Positions 1 to 7,887 of a stretch of DNA of 64,000 nucleotides are shown piece after piece (position 1 is the first letter of the stretch; each line of letters opens with the position of its first letter). The DNA is taken from positions 27,589 through 91,588 of the IMG/VR virus record IMGVR_UViG_3300047443_000115; one strand, given 5' to 3'. The DNA is from a virus. Under the pieces are notes generated by a model. It had not been told where the DNA came from. It saw only the letters and a list, made by a program, of their open reading frames with translations, and made no database searches. The position numbers and the translations under genes were made by a program.

Positions 1-569
1 CCGTACTCACGTCCGGCGAGGACGATGCACCGACTGCACGCGGGCGGGTTGACCACCCGGATATAGCCGTTGATCGTGCGGTTCCCCGCGATCGACACCC
101 CGGTGGCCGCCCTCCCGGCGTCCGTGACCTCCGACGCCGCCATGCGCAGCAACTGCTGCAGGCCCGTCATCATCGCCTCGACCTCATCGACGCCTGCCGC
201 GATGGCCGTCTTCGACGTGATGAGCGGCAGATCCAGCAGCGTGTCCAGCGACCGACCATCAGCAGCAAGCCCAGCGAAGGCCTCTGGACGGACACGGCCC
301 GCGGGATCCGAACTCAGACCCCGTGCCGCGATGATGGACTCGACGTAGGCGTCTGCGGCTGCCGCCGTAGCCAACTGGCCGGCGGTCACCGTGCGGACCA
401 CCTCCGGGCCGATGTAGATGGCCCACGAACGGCTCAGATCGCGGCGGTCGATCTCCCGCCACAACTGCTGAACCCGGTCCGCCACCCGGCGGGCATGCGA
501 CTGCTGAGCCACATAGAAGGCGTTCGCGAGCTCCTCGGCCGACAAATCCCGCACCGACCCCGTGGCCAT
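1..569 (-). CDS. MuF/VG15-like minor head (capsid maturation) protein, partial
   Basis: Head protein that in related phages follows the portal gene and takes part in capsid assembly or maturation. 189 residues are visible; the C-terminus lies beyond the left edge. The ATG shares its A with the last base of the portal TGA, so translation is coupled. The visible part is a helical, Ala/Arg/Gln-rich N-terminus, then near the edge the segment NPPACSRCIVLAG, a Cys-x2-Cys block I recognise from actinophage proteins called VG15, MuF-like or capsid maturation protease. Position straight after the portal supports this. Whether it has protease activity cannot be judged from the part present. Confidence 0.75.
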   Translation of the reverse strand, partial: MATGSVRDLSAEELANAFYVAQQSHARRVADRVQQLWREIDRRDLSRSWAIYIGPEVVRTVTAGQLATAAAADAYVESIIAARGLSSDPAGRVRPEAFAGLAADGRSLDTLLDLPLITSKTAIAAGVDEVEAMMTGLQQLLRMAASEVTDAGRAATGVSIAGNRTINGYIRVVNPPACSRCIVLAGREY

Positions 570-2002
570 CAGGCCACCTCCGCGGGTTCGGGATCAGCCT
601 CAGGCATGACGGGATCGGGCGGAGGCTTCGGGCCCGCCTCCAGCGCCGAGAAGTCGCCCGCCATGATGCGCTGCATCGCGTCCTGCGCGGCGGCCTCGTC
701 CTCTTCCTCCATGCGCTCGATCTGCGCCTGCGTGTACCGCAGGTCTTCGCGCGTCTGCCGGAGAGGCACGATCTTCGCCTGGAACTTCTTCACCGAAGCG
801 TCCGCGACCTGCGCCACCGTCGGAGTTGAAGCGTCCCGCCAGATCGTCTCCAGTGACCGGGCCGCCGGATCCCACTCGCCATCCTTCACTCGCAGCACAA
901 GCCGCATGACGCGCTCCCACGAGCCGCCCCACGCCCGCTGCTTCCGCTCCGCGCGCTTCACCAGGCGGGTCTCGCTACTGCGGATCGCATCCGCCGAGGC
1001 CGGGTTCTGGGTGCTGTAGCCCAGGAACTGCGGAGGTAGACCGGACAGGCTGGAGACCAGCTGCGCGAGCTGATTCAGCGTGCTGTGGAAGTTGCTGAGC
1101 GACGCTTCCGGGAACTGGACGACATCCGCGCCATCCTGCTTGGAGCGCTCCGTCGCCCACATCCGGCCGATGATCCGGCTGAACGCCGACACCCGACGGC
1201 CGGACTCATCGACGAAGTCCTCCTCGCCGAAGCCGAACGCCACGCGCCGCGGCGTTGCGTGATACTCGGCGCTGACCATCATGTCCGTTGCGATCTTGCA
1301 GGCCGCGTCGGACAGTGGGATGACGTCCTGGAGCTCCGACACACCGCCCGGACACTTCAGGCGCGGCCGGTTCGGCAGCACCTCGACCAGAACCTCGCCC
1401 GTCTCGTGCTCATCCCTCGGATACTCCGGATCCTCGACCCAATGACCCGACTCCTTCACCCACCACACCGTGGCGTCCGGCAGGTACAGCGTCGCGTGAT
1501 CGACCTTCCGGCCCTCGTCGCCGTCCTCCTGCCAGCGCTTCACCGCAGCCGCCACCCGACGCGTCCGAGGATCGAACTCCGCGAACATGTCCAAGGCGCT
1601 CTCGACGGTGATCAGCGGCGTCGAGTCGTCATCCTCGTTCGCGCCCACCACGATGTACGAGCGCCGCATCGCCAGGGCATCCAGGTGCCCCATCTGCGAC
1701 TGCTCGTCCATGTCATTGGCCTGCCAGATCCGCCAGAGCTCGTCATCGGCGTCCGCCACGCCGGGGAAACGGAAGCCCTCCACGTCCAGGCGCTCCTCGA
1801 TGCTGTCGACGATCAGGCGCGGCCAGTTGATGACGACCTGGCGAACCGTCTCCTGCAACTCCACCTGAAGCTCCGGCGCCATGTACGACAGCGGCTGAGA
1901 GCCCTCGTAGTAGGAGTTCAGGCGCTTGAGCTCGTTCAACTCCTTGTCGTGGCACGAGATCAGGTGAGTCAGCCACTGCAGCTCGGAGCGCTCCACAGGC
2001 AC
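569..2002 (-). CDS. Phage portal protein (SPP1 gp6-like)
   Basis: Forms the dodecameric ring at the head vertex through which DNA is packaged and ejected. 477 residues, a usual length for the SPP1-gp6-like portal family. N-terminal residues include SYYEGSQPLSYM and the NWPRLIVDSIEERL helix seen in actinophage portals; the C-terminus is acidic and Pro-rich. The start is a GTG 4 bp after the terL stop; the stop overlaps the next ATG by one base. The order terS-terL-portal-MuF is canonical. There is no sign of frameshift or truncation. Confidence 0.92.
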   Translation of the reverse strand: MPVERSELQWLTHLISCHDKELNELKRLNSYYEGSQPLSYMAPELQVELQETVRQVVINWPRLIVDSIEERLDVEGFRFPGVADADDELWRIWQANDMDEQSQMGHLDALAMRRSYIVVGANEDDDSTPLITVESALDMFAEFDPRTRRVAAAVKRWQEDGDEGRKVDHATLYLPDATVWWVKESGHWVEDPEYPRDEHETGEVLVEVLPNRPRLKCPGGVSELQDVIPLSDAACKIATDMMVSAEYHATPRRVAFGFGEEDFVDESGRRVSAFSRIIGRMWATERSKQDGADVVQFPEASLSNFHSTLNQLAQLVSSLSGLPPQFLGYSTQNPASADAIRSSETRLVKRAERKQRAWGGSWERVMRLVLRVKDGEWDPAARSLETIWRDASTPTVAQVADASVKKFQAKIVPLRQTREDLRYTQAQIERMEEEDEAAAQDAMQRIMAGDFSALEAGPKPPPDPVMPEADPEPAEVA

Positions 2003-2006
2003 CCCC

Positions 2007-3626
2007 TCACCGCATGACGATCATCTTGGACTTCTTCTTGGGACGGGCCAGGCCGGCGGCCGTCGCATCCCCAGCGGCCTCATGGGCGAGGATGCTCGGG
2101 ATCGCAGCGTCGATCTTCTGAGACGGGCTCGCCTTGCCGAGCACATACCGGCCGCCGACACGGGCCGCCTTACGGGCGTTCCGGACGTGCGCGGCCGTGA
2201 TCACACAGCCGTCATGCCGGAACACCGACTCCGTCTTCGTGACGTCCGTTAGCAGTCGCTCCGCCGCCGCATGCATCTGCACCGTGCGGTACGTGTACCA
2301 GCGCACGACGCGCTTTTCGCCGTGTCGGTCCGCCCATCCGTCGACCTCCGACTCCCAGTACGGCGGATCGCAGTACATGCGCAGCACGTCGAAACGCGCG
2401 AACACCTCGTCGACCGCCGCGGCCACTTCAAGGCGAGGCACCTGGCCGCCGTAGTCCGCCGGATTCCAGATTGTCGGCAACTCATCCGGGCCGAATGTCG
2501 GCGTGAACTGGTAGCCGTCCAGCGTCTCCAGGCGGAGCGCTGTCCAGTCATCAACGTCCGAGCCGTCGAAGCCGGCCACGACCGTCGTGCCGTCCGGGAC
2601 CTCGCGGAACTCCGCGAGGGTGTCCCAGGCGTCGCCGTTCATCCAAGACCCGGCGCCGTACACGATGCGGTTCCCGAAGAATCGCTCCGCCTGCTCCGGA
2701 TCCTTCTCCAGTAGCTCGGCAGCCTCCGCCTCGATCGCATCCAGGTCGACGTGCGTCGAGCCCATGTAGACATGCCGGTGGATCTTCCGCCGGTCCGTCT
2801 TGTTCGTGTACTTCAGCGACGCCGGCGGCACCCGGTGGAACCGGAAGATGTCCTTGACCTTCGCCTCGGACGTGGCCTGCGCGACGCTGTTCTCCGACGG
2901 GTTCCACGCATTCGTGGTCTCCATCGTGCGGCCACCCATACCGGCGGCGCCGCGGCGCTGGGTCGTGGCAACCCGGTCCATCTTGTTCGCCGGAGTCCAC
3001 AGTTGGGTCTCATCCTGAAGGACGAACGTCACCGGGTTACCCAGGCGGGACTGCGCGCTGCTGGTGACGACGTCGATGCGGCCGTCATTCGGAAGGCGAA
3101 TGAACTGCTCCCCGACCCGCATCAGCTCACCCAACGGGCCGGTTCGGATCATCGCCTGCAGAGGCCGGTAGACGTTGTCGGTCTGCTCCTCCGAGAACGC
3201 CGTGATCTGCACCAGCGGCGTCGGCCACGGAATCGCCATCGGCTCTCCCGGTGAGTACTCGTACACCCACCCGCAGCCGCAACCATGATCGCGGCAGTCG
3301 TACACCTCGCCGCCAACCGCCCAGCCGTCAAAGACCGCTGGTCCAACGCCCTCATTCGCACAGACCGCCGCAGTCCACGGACCTTTCCCCGTCTTCTGAG
3401 GAGCAACACACTGGGACCGGCGGTAGAAGAACGCCGGCGCCAACTGGCCCACCGTCGCAGTTGGCTTCACGCGGTAGAAGTTCGCCGTGCACCACAACTG
3501 CCAGTCGTACATCTGGAACGGCTCACCCTTGCGGAAGCCATCCGGAATGCGGCAATGCTCCTCGATCCAGTCGCAAGCCACCCACAGCGTCGGAAAGTCG
3601 ACGACGAACTCGCTACTCTTCTCCAT
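2007..3626 (-). CDS. terL: Terminase large subunit
   Basis: Packaging motor ATPase and headful/cos nuclease. 539 residues. A Walker A-like APQKTGKG lies at about 75-82 and a Walker B-like VTFVLQDETQ at about 199-208. The C-terminal RNase H-like nuclease begins with an Asp in VVAGFDGSDVDD (about 349-360), with a later Asp in MYCDPPYW (about 417). The start overlaps the end of terS by 14 bp. One oddity is a Cys-rich insert between the Walker motifs (about residues 109-122, CRDHGCGCGW), which could bind zinc; related actinophage terminases with this insert exist as far as I recall, but I could not check. Confidence 0.93.
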   Translation of the reverse strand: MEKSSEFVVDFPTLWVACDWIEEHCRIPDGFRKGEPFQMYDWQLWCTANFYRVKPTATVGQLAPAFFYRRSQCVAPQKTGKGPWTAAVCANEGVGPAVFDGWAVGGEVYDCRDHGCGCGWVYEYSPGEPMAIPWPTPLVQITAFSEEQTDNVYRPLQAMIRTGPLGELMRVGEQFIRLPNDGRIDVVTSSAQSRLGNPVTFVLQDETQLWTPANKMDRVATTQRRGAAGMGGRTMETTNAWNPSENSVAQATSEAKVKDIFRFHRVPPASLKYTNKTDRRKIHRHVYMGSTHVDLDAIEAEAAELLEKDPEQAERFFGNRIVYGAGSWMNGDAWDTLAEFREVPDGTTVVAGFDGSDVDDWTALRLETLDGYQFTPTFGPDELPTIWNPADYGGQVPRLEVAAAVDEVFARFDVLRMYCDPPYWESEVDGWADRHGEKRVVRWYTYRTVQMHAAAERLLTDVTKTESVFRHDGCVITAAHVRNARKAARVGGRYVLGKASPSQKIDAAIPSILAHEAAGDATAAGLARPKKKSKMIVMR

Positions 3627-4080
3627 CGCCCGGGACGACCTTCAACCGCGACCGCGCCGACGACCGCACCGGCGCCGAACGGCCAGCAGCAGGCCGGGCC
3701 GGGGCCTCCTCCGCGGTGATGCGCCACCGGTTCGCCCGCATTCCCGGAGTCGTCAGGCCGAGAGAGTCGGCCATCTGCCGCACCAGCGTCGACAAGTTCA
3801 CCCGGGAATCCATCAGCTCAGCCTCCGAGAGCCGGCGCACGTACAGCGCCACCTCGATCTCCTGGCCGAACCGCTCCCACATCAGCGCCTGCGGCATCCG
3901 CCACAACCGCTCCCACAGCTCGTCCTCGCGGACACTCTGGTCTGTCAACGGCCATACGGGCATTGCACCCTGGCGGCCCTCCGCAGGCAGAATCGTCCAC
4001 TCGCCGGCATCCCGCTCACGCCGAAGCGCATTCGGATCAGGGGCAGGACCAGAACGTGCGCGTGCTCCACCCTTCGGCAT
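3613..4080 (-). CDS. terS: Terminase small subunit
   Basis: DNA-recognition subunit that loads terL. 155 residues. It begins MPKGGARARSGPAPDPNALRR, the basic Pro/Arg-rich opening common to actinophage TerS, followed by a helical domain and a basic tail. A start 24 bp upstream in frame is possible, but GAGGAG stands 7 bp before the chosen ATG and decides it. It overlaps terL. Sequence alone gives weak family identity; the call rests on the N-terminal motif and on position directly before terL. Confidence 0.82.
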   Translation of the reverse strand: MPKGGARARSGPAPDPNALRRERDAGEWTILPAEGRQGAMPVWPLTDQSVREDELWERLWRMPQALMWERFGQEIEVALYVRRLSEAELMDSRVNLSTLVRQMADSLGLTTPGMRANRWRITAEEAPARPAAGRSAPVRSSARSRLKVVPGDGEE

Positions 4081-4134
4081 ATCGCTCTCCTCGGATCGCG
4101 CCATTGCGGCGCAAGCGACGGCCGGGCATTGCGC

Positions 4135-4920
4135 TCAGCCGATCAGGAGCAACTGCTCCCCACCGCCCCGATTCCCCTTGGCGCTGTTGCAGCCCAAGTG
4201 AGCGAGGCGGACGTTTGAAGGATCGTGCGCTCCGCCTTTCGACAAGGGCACGACGTGATCCAGGCTCGCGCTCCGCACATGGGGCCACGCGATCTTCTTG
4301 CCGACCCGGGTTTTACAGATGTGGCAGCGCCAGTGATCCCGATCAGCTATCCAAGCCAGAATCACAGGCTCGCCAGTAGAGGCGGCCACCTTCTGTGCCC
4401 GGCGGCGGTGGTACTGGTCGCGGCGGGCATCGGTCCACGGTCCAGGCTTCTGCCGGCCATCAGCGCGGGACTCACGGTTGTACAGCAGCTTGCCGTGCTT
4501 CTCCGAGCAGCAGCGCTGGCGCTCGCTCTTCGGCTGGAACTCCAGGCCGCAGCCGGGGAGGGCGCAGGCGCGAAGCGGAAGAGGGAGCGCACGGATTGCG
4601 CCGGAGTTGATCGCCCAGCACCGCGCAGAGCAAAACTCCGACTTCCGAGGCTCGCACAGATCCACCGAGCACGTTCTACAACTGACGGGGCGCTCGGGGA
4701 GTCGATGCCGATCGCGGCATTCCACCGAGCAGAACAGCGACTTCAGCGACAGCTGATCAATCTCAACCTGGCAGTACCGGCACCATCGGAAGAGCCTGAC
4801 GAAGTCATTCGGGTGCAGCCTGGCGAAGTTCTTGCAACTCCGACTGCACCAGTCGTAGCGCCCGAAGGGGAGTGGGGCTACGCACCCACGGCAAGAAGCT
4901 TTGAGGTAGGAAAGATCCAT
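4135..4920 (-). CDS. HNH endonuclease with several zinc-finger pairs
   Basis: Probable DNA nuclease. 261 residues. The first 150 hold a run of Cys-x2/3-Cys pairs (RWCRYC, LFCSVEC, CRTC, EFCSARC, CALPGC), suggesting tandem treble-clef or zinc-ribbon knuckles for DNA binding. The C-terminal third is a classical HNH: CHIC, then SLDHVVPLSKGG, then a GCNSAKGNR end. HNH proteins next to terS/terL assist cos cleavage and packaging in several phages, which fits this place. A homing endonuclease is the alternative. A gap of 32 bp separates it from terS. Confidence 0.85.
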   Translation of the reverse strand: MDLSYLKASCRGCVAPLPFGRYDWCSRSCKNFARLHPNDFVRLFRWCRYCQVEIDQLSLKSLFCSVECRDRHRLPERPVSCRTCSVDLCEPRKSEFCSARCWAINSGAIRALPLPLRACALPGCGLEFQPKSERQRCCSEKHGKLLYNRESRADGRQKPGPWTDARRDQYHRRRAQKVAASTGEPVILAWIADRDHWRCHICKTRVGKKIAWPHVRSASLDHVVPLSKGGAHDPSNVRLAHLGCNSAKGNRGGGEQLLLIG

Positions 4921-4937
4921 CAGATCTCCAGATGAGC

Positions 4938-4974
4938 GAGGCCCCTCGGCGTCTGGAGTCGCCAGCGGGGCCTC
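4938..4974. terminator. Inverted repeat upstream of the HNH gene
   Basis: Perfect 8-bp arms GAGGCCCC / GGGGCCTC with a further CGGCG/CGCC pairing inside, 18 bp before the HNH start. No U-tract follows. It could be a terminator, an attenuator in the HNH leader, or part of the packaging (cos) site expected near terS. Confidence 0.45.
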
Positions 4975-5139
4975 TGACCCAAGGGAGCTACCCTCGGGAT
5001 GGTTACGGATGGTAGCAGTCTACCGGATCCGCAAGTTGATCATGAAGTTTAGAACCCTCCTGACCTGGCAGCCACCTCCCCGGCGGTCCTTCGGCCGCCG
5101 GCCTGCAGGGCATAGCCCCGCCCCCTCAGCCGCCCGCCG
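4975..5139. other. Gene-free stretch between the HNH gene and the small-gene block
   Basis: With the preceding hairpin this 220-bp gap is the longest in the late region. I see no open frame with coding character. It is the best place in the window to look for a cos or pac site, because packaging sites commonly lie just before the terminase genes; that is inference only. Confidence 0.35.
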
Positions 5140-5448
5140 TCACCCTTGGTGACCGTCGGCGCCGCTGTTCGTCTCGGCCGGCGGGAGCTTGAGCTCGACC
5201 ACCAGCGGCACGGTCCGCTCTTCGCTCCACGCCTGACCGTCGTGGTCGGGGTCGACGAGCCGGCTGCCATCTTCGGTGGTCTTGTACTGCTGGTATCGGA
5301 TGACGGTCTGGTCGTCGTCTCGTTCGATGCTGAGCCAGTGGTCGACGACGTGCTTGGGGTCGACGTCGTTGGCCTGGAGCCAGTCGCAGAGGGCTTCGCG
5401 GTGCTGTTCGATCTCAGCTTTGCGAATGAGCCGGAGGACGACGGTCAC
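5140..5448 (-). CDS. Conserved-type phage protein of unknown function
   Basis: 102 residues from a GTG directly after the stop of the upstream gene. A longer frame reaches 5820 but its first half is the antisense-like shadow of the next genes. An N-terminal helix (LRLIRKAEIEQHREALCDWL) precedes an acidic, charged domain with HWLSIERDDDQTVIRYQQY. It looks like a small soluble protein; no function recognised. Confidence 0.7.
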   Translation of the reverse strand: MTVVLRLIRKAEIEQHREALCDWLQANDVDPKHVVDHWLSIERDDDQTVIRYQQYKTTEDGSRLVDPDHDGQAWSEERTVPLVVELKLPPAETNSGADGHQG

Positions 5449-5450
5449 GG

Positions 5451-5681
5451 TCAGCGCCAGACGTAGAGCGCGTCGCCGTCCTGGTGCTGGTGCTCGTGGC
5501 CAGCCTCGCCGGGCTCCAGTTCCTGAGCGTCGAGCTGGCAGGTGACGTGTCCGGCGAGGACGGGCAGGAAGTGCGGTGCGCCGCAGCGCGGGCCTTCGAC
5601 GACTGTCTGCTCGTCGGCCTTCGGCTCGGGCTGGGCTGCCTGCTCGTCGACTGCGGGCTCCGGTTTGGCCTTGGCGGTCAT
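5451..5681 (-). CDS. Small acidic protein, unknown function
   Basis: 76 residues. The N-terminus is low-complexity (Ala/Pro/Glu repeats); the C-terminal half GAPHFLPVLAGHVTC is followed by a His/Asp-rich tail (HEHQHQDGDALYVWR) that could bind metal. The start overlaps the preceding stop as ATGA. Function unknown. Confidence 0.65.
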   Translation of the reverse strand: MTAKAKPEPAVDEQAAQPEPKADEQTVVEGPRCGAPHFLPVLAGHVTCQLDAQELEPGEAGHEHQHQDGDALYVWR

Positions 5682-5947
5682 GCTGCCTCCTCGGGTGGTG
5701 TCCAGCCGAGTGCGATGAGGGCCTTGGCTGCGTGGTCGTTGACGATGACGCGGGCGGGCTGGAGTTCGGTGGCGTCGAGTTCGTGGATGACCGGGTCGAT
5801 CGCGAGCGTGGGTAGTTCACCAGGCGCGATGGTGAGGGTGGCGCCTCTCAGTCCGTGCGATAGGTCCACGCCGTCCACGATGACCTTGTGCCGGGTGTCG
5901 TTGCTGTTGATCTGCACGGCGTGGGTGCGGTGGCCGTCCTTGCTCAT
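5678..5947 (-). CDS. Small phage protein, unknown function
   Basis: 89 residues from an ATG that overlaps the upstream stop (ATGA). The composition is beta-rich: HAVQINSNDTRHKVIVDGVDLS then LRGATLTIAPGELPTLAIDP. The pattern resembles short head- or tail-associated proteins that present a single beta domain, but I cannot name a family. The long in-frame extension upstream is antisense shadow. Confidence 0.65.
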   Translation of the reverse strand: MSKDGHRTHAVQINSNDTRHKVIVDGVDLSHGLRGATLTIAPGELPTLAIDPVIHELDATELQPARVIVNDHAAKALIALGWTPPEEAA

Positions 5948-6183
5948 GCGCGAAGGCCTCCGGGCCTGGGTCGATGGTCGGGTCTTCCTCGGCATGAGGC
6001 GTTGTGGCGGCCGAGGAATCGGCAGGCGATGCGGCCGGTGTACGAGTAGGCGGCGTCGCGGGGTTCGGCGAGGATGTAGCGAACGGTGTAGGCGAAGGCC
6101 GATCGGCATTCGCTGCGACTCCGGTAGCGCGGTCGAAGGCGCCGCGTCTTTGCCGCCGCTCGTCGGGGCCGCGTCACGCTCAT
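5944..6183 (-). CDS. Small very basic protein, unknown function
   Basis: 79 residues, Arg-rich throughout with an aromatic centre (AFAYTVRYILAEPRDAAYSY). Both ends are coupled by ATGA overlaps to neighbours, the main reason to accept it. It could bind nucleic acid through charge; no family recognised. Confidence 0.55.
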   Translation of the reverse strand: MSVTRPRRAAAKTRRLRPRYRSRSECRSAFAYTVRYILAEPRDAAYSYTGRIACRFLGRHNASCRGRPDHRPRPGGLRA

Positions 6184-6575
6184 CGCCGGTTCCAGCCGCC
6201 GGCTTGTTCCGGGTTGGCCGCCGTCTCCTTGGAGTGGCAGGGACCGCACAGGCCGCGTCCGTACTGCGGGTCGTGTTCGTCGAGCCCGCGCGCCCGTAGC
6301 TCCCGCTTGTCGAGCGGCCAGTGGTCGGCGTGCTTGCTGGGCTGGCCACACGGCTCCGGGTGTCCGTGGCCTTCCTCGGCGCAGACGCACGTCGGGTCCT
6401 TGGCGAGGACGCCGGGGCGGAAGCGGGTGAGGTGTTGGCCGCCGTACCCGCGCTGCTTGGCGGTGCCGCGTTTGGCTTCGGCTTCGCGCCGGTGGTCTTC
6501 GCAGCGCCCACCCTGATCGGTGAACTCGGGGCAGCCTGGGGTCGAGCAGACTCGCCAGCCTGTTCGTCGGGTCAT
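6180..6575 (-). CDS. HNH endonuclease, phage type
   Basis: 131 residues. N-terminal zinc knuckle (VCSTPGCPEF and CEDH), then the linker RGYGGQHLTRFRPGVLAKDP typical of phage HNH proteins, CVCAEEG, a His in ADHWPLDKREL for the DH motif, and GLCGPCHSKETA at the end, closing the beta-beta-alpha-metal fold. This is the second HNH gene in the late block. Likely role: packaging accessory or homing. Confidence 0.85.
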   Translation of the reverse strand: MTRRTGWRVCSTPGCPEFTDQGGRCEDHRREAEAKRGTAKQRGYGGQHLTRFRPGVLAKDPTCVCAEEGHGHPEPCGQPSKHADHWPLDKRELRARGLDEHDPQYGRGLCGPCHSKETAANPEQAGGWNRR

Positions 6576-6772
6576 CGTCGTCGCTCCCGGTGCGTGGCGA
6601 TCGCTATGGCCGTGAAGAGCGCCCCGATGAGGCTGAAGGTGATGACGCCGGTCGGGGCCGTGGGATTGCCGCGAGCCCAGTCGATGGCGGCGACGATCGC
6701 CGTGGCCCAGGAGGCGGCGGCCAACAGTGCGATGACCTTGATCTCGCGGCTGTCGTTGCGCTCTCTGGCCAT
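6572..6772 (-). CDS. Two-helix membrane protein
   Basis: 66 residues from an ATG with GGGGAAGG upstream. Two hydrophobic stretches (about 13-30 and 42-58) are joined by a short WARGNPT loop, with basic ends. Small hairpin membrane proteins of this kind can be holins, but no endolysin is in view, so this is only a possibility. Confidence 0.65.
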   Translation of the reverse strand: MARERNDSREIKVIALLAAASWATAIVAAIDWARGNPTAPTGVITFSLIGALFTAIAIATHRERRR

Positions 6773-6821
6773 CGCCTTCCCCTGTCCGTACCGTGTGCCA
6801 TTCGATGCGAGGGGGTTGGCT

Positions 6822-7046
6822 ATGCGGAGCGATGCTGCGCTGGGCGTGTTCGTGGTGGGTCTGGCTGTGCTGATGTTCGGCGTGATCACCGAGTTCACGG
6901 TCGTCTGGCTGGTGATCGGCGGCCTGTTGATGCTGGGCGCGGTGGCGGCGACGGCGCGGCAGCGGCGGACGGGGCCGGATCCGGAGGTGACGCTGCGGCC
7001 GGGCGGGAAGGATCGGCCGTGGCGGCGGGGGGGTGAGGACCGGTAG
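6822..7046 (+). CDS. Two-helix membrane protein on the opposite strand
   Basis: 74 residues with a GAGGGGG ribosome-binding site 6-8 bp before the ATG. Two hydrophobic helices (about 6-24 and 28-44) precede a basic, Gly/Arg-rich tail. It is the only rightward gene in the late block, divergent from the 66-residue membrane protein. Opposite orientation suggests expression apart from the late operon, for example in the lysogen. Confidence 0.6.
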   Translation: MRSDAALGVFVVGLAVLMFGVITEFTVVWLVIGGLLMLGAVAATARQRRTGPDPEVTLRPGGKDRPWRRGGEDR

Positions 7047-7047
7047 T

Positions 7048-7629
7048 TCAGGCTTGCTGCGCGAGCCACCGTCGGACGGTCTGGTTGTGCTTGGCGTCGG
7101 CGAGCGCGTTGTGCACGCCGTCCATCTGCTGCGGCAGATCGGCCAGGTCGACGCCGAGGCGTTCGATCTCCTGTTGCAGGTCGTGCGTCCACATAGGTAC
7201 TCCGACCGGGAGCCGCATCATCGAGCCCCAGAGTTGGCACAGGGCCACGTGGTCGTAGGCGCCGTAGTCGGCCCAGAGTTGCGGCGTGACGGCGTCCGTG
7301 GCCTGGATGAAGTCGCGTACCTCGTTCGCGATCACGAATCGGGGCTTGACCCGGCTGTCGGTGAGATCGGGGCCGAGCAGGTTGAGGGGCGGTCGAGGAT
7401 GGACGTTCGGGCTCTTCGCCAGGTACGTGTCCAGGGCCGCTCTGCCCGTGACCGGCAGGTGCGGCACGACGTTGCGCACAAGCCAGTCATTCTCCTTGAT
7501 GCGGTCCCAGGGGGCCTCGCTATTGACGGCGTAGTACTCGCGGCCGTCGTCGCACACCATGCCGATCGAGATCACCTCGATCGTGCGGCCGTCCTCCAGG
7601 AATTCCAGGTCGTAGTCGATGGCGGGCAA
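7048..7629 (-). CDS. DEDDh 3'-5' exoribonuclease (RNase AS / Rv2179c-like)
   Basis: Likely trims RNA 3' ends. 193 residues. Exo I is DYDLEF (D7, E9). The C-terminal HNALADAKHN (H173, D178) matches the H-x4-D of DEDDh nucleases, and the spacing and YYAVNSEAP segment resemble mycobacterial Rv2179c, which degrades poly(A). The start is TTG; GGAGGG stands about 8 bp before it. It stands between structural genes with its own ribosome-binding site. The function of such enzymes in phages is not settled; tRNA or polyadenylated-RNA processing are options. Confidence 0.75.
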   Translation of the reverse strand: MPAIDYDLEFLEDGRTIEVISIGMVCDDGREYYAVNSEAPWDRIKENDWLVRNVVPHLPVTGRAALDTYLAKSPNVHPRPPLNLLGPDLTDSRVKPRFVIANEVRDFIQATDAVTPQLWADYGAYDHVALCQLWGSMMRLPVGVPMWTHDLQQEIERLGVDLADLPQQMDGVHNALADAKHNQTVRRWLAQQA

Positions 7630-7687
7630 GGTGCGGGCCCTCCATTCAGATCGCGTCGAGGACGCCTTCGGTGATGAGGATGGCGCG

Positions 7688-7867
7688 CTACTCCGCAGTC
7701 GACTGATCGTCGTTGGTCCAGGTGGGGTCGTCGCCCATGGCGGGCGACGTGTGGACGAGGTGGTCGCCTTGGTGGCGGCCGTTGGGGTCGTCGCTCCAGT
7801 GGACGCAGCGGAGTTCGAGCAGCTCTTCGTCGATGGTGACGGTGGTGGTGGCGGGGCAGCGGTTCAT
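7688..7867 (-). CDS. Small phage protein, unknown function
   Basis: 59 residues. An in-frame ATG 24 bp upstream overlaps the tail-spike stop, but GGAGGAGG placed 8 bp before this ATG favours the shorter form. The sequence has MNRCPATTTVTIDEELLELR then a His/Asp-rich stretch. No known domain; found downstream of the tail spike, so possibly a tail accessory. Confidence 0.6.
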   Translation of the reverse strand: MNRCPATTTVTIDEELLELRCVHWSDDPNGRHQGDHLVHTSPAMGDDPTWTNDDQSTAE

Positions 7868-7887
7868 GGGCGGGACCTCCTCCGGTC

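Noticed and set aside
1085-2017. 310-codon plus-strand open frame opposite the portal gene
   Set aside because: Antisense shadow of a GC-rich gene: Arg/Leu/His-rich composition, no ribosome-binding site, and the opposite strand carries a convincing portal protein.
6572-7046. Holin pair (two small membrane proteins)
   Set aside because: No endolysin gene nearby and divergent orientation; kept only as membrane proteins.
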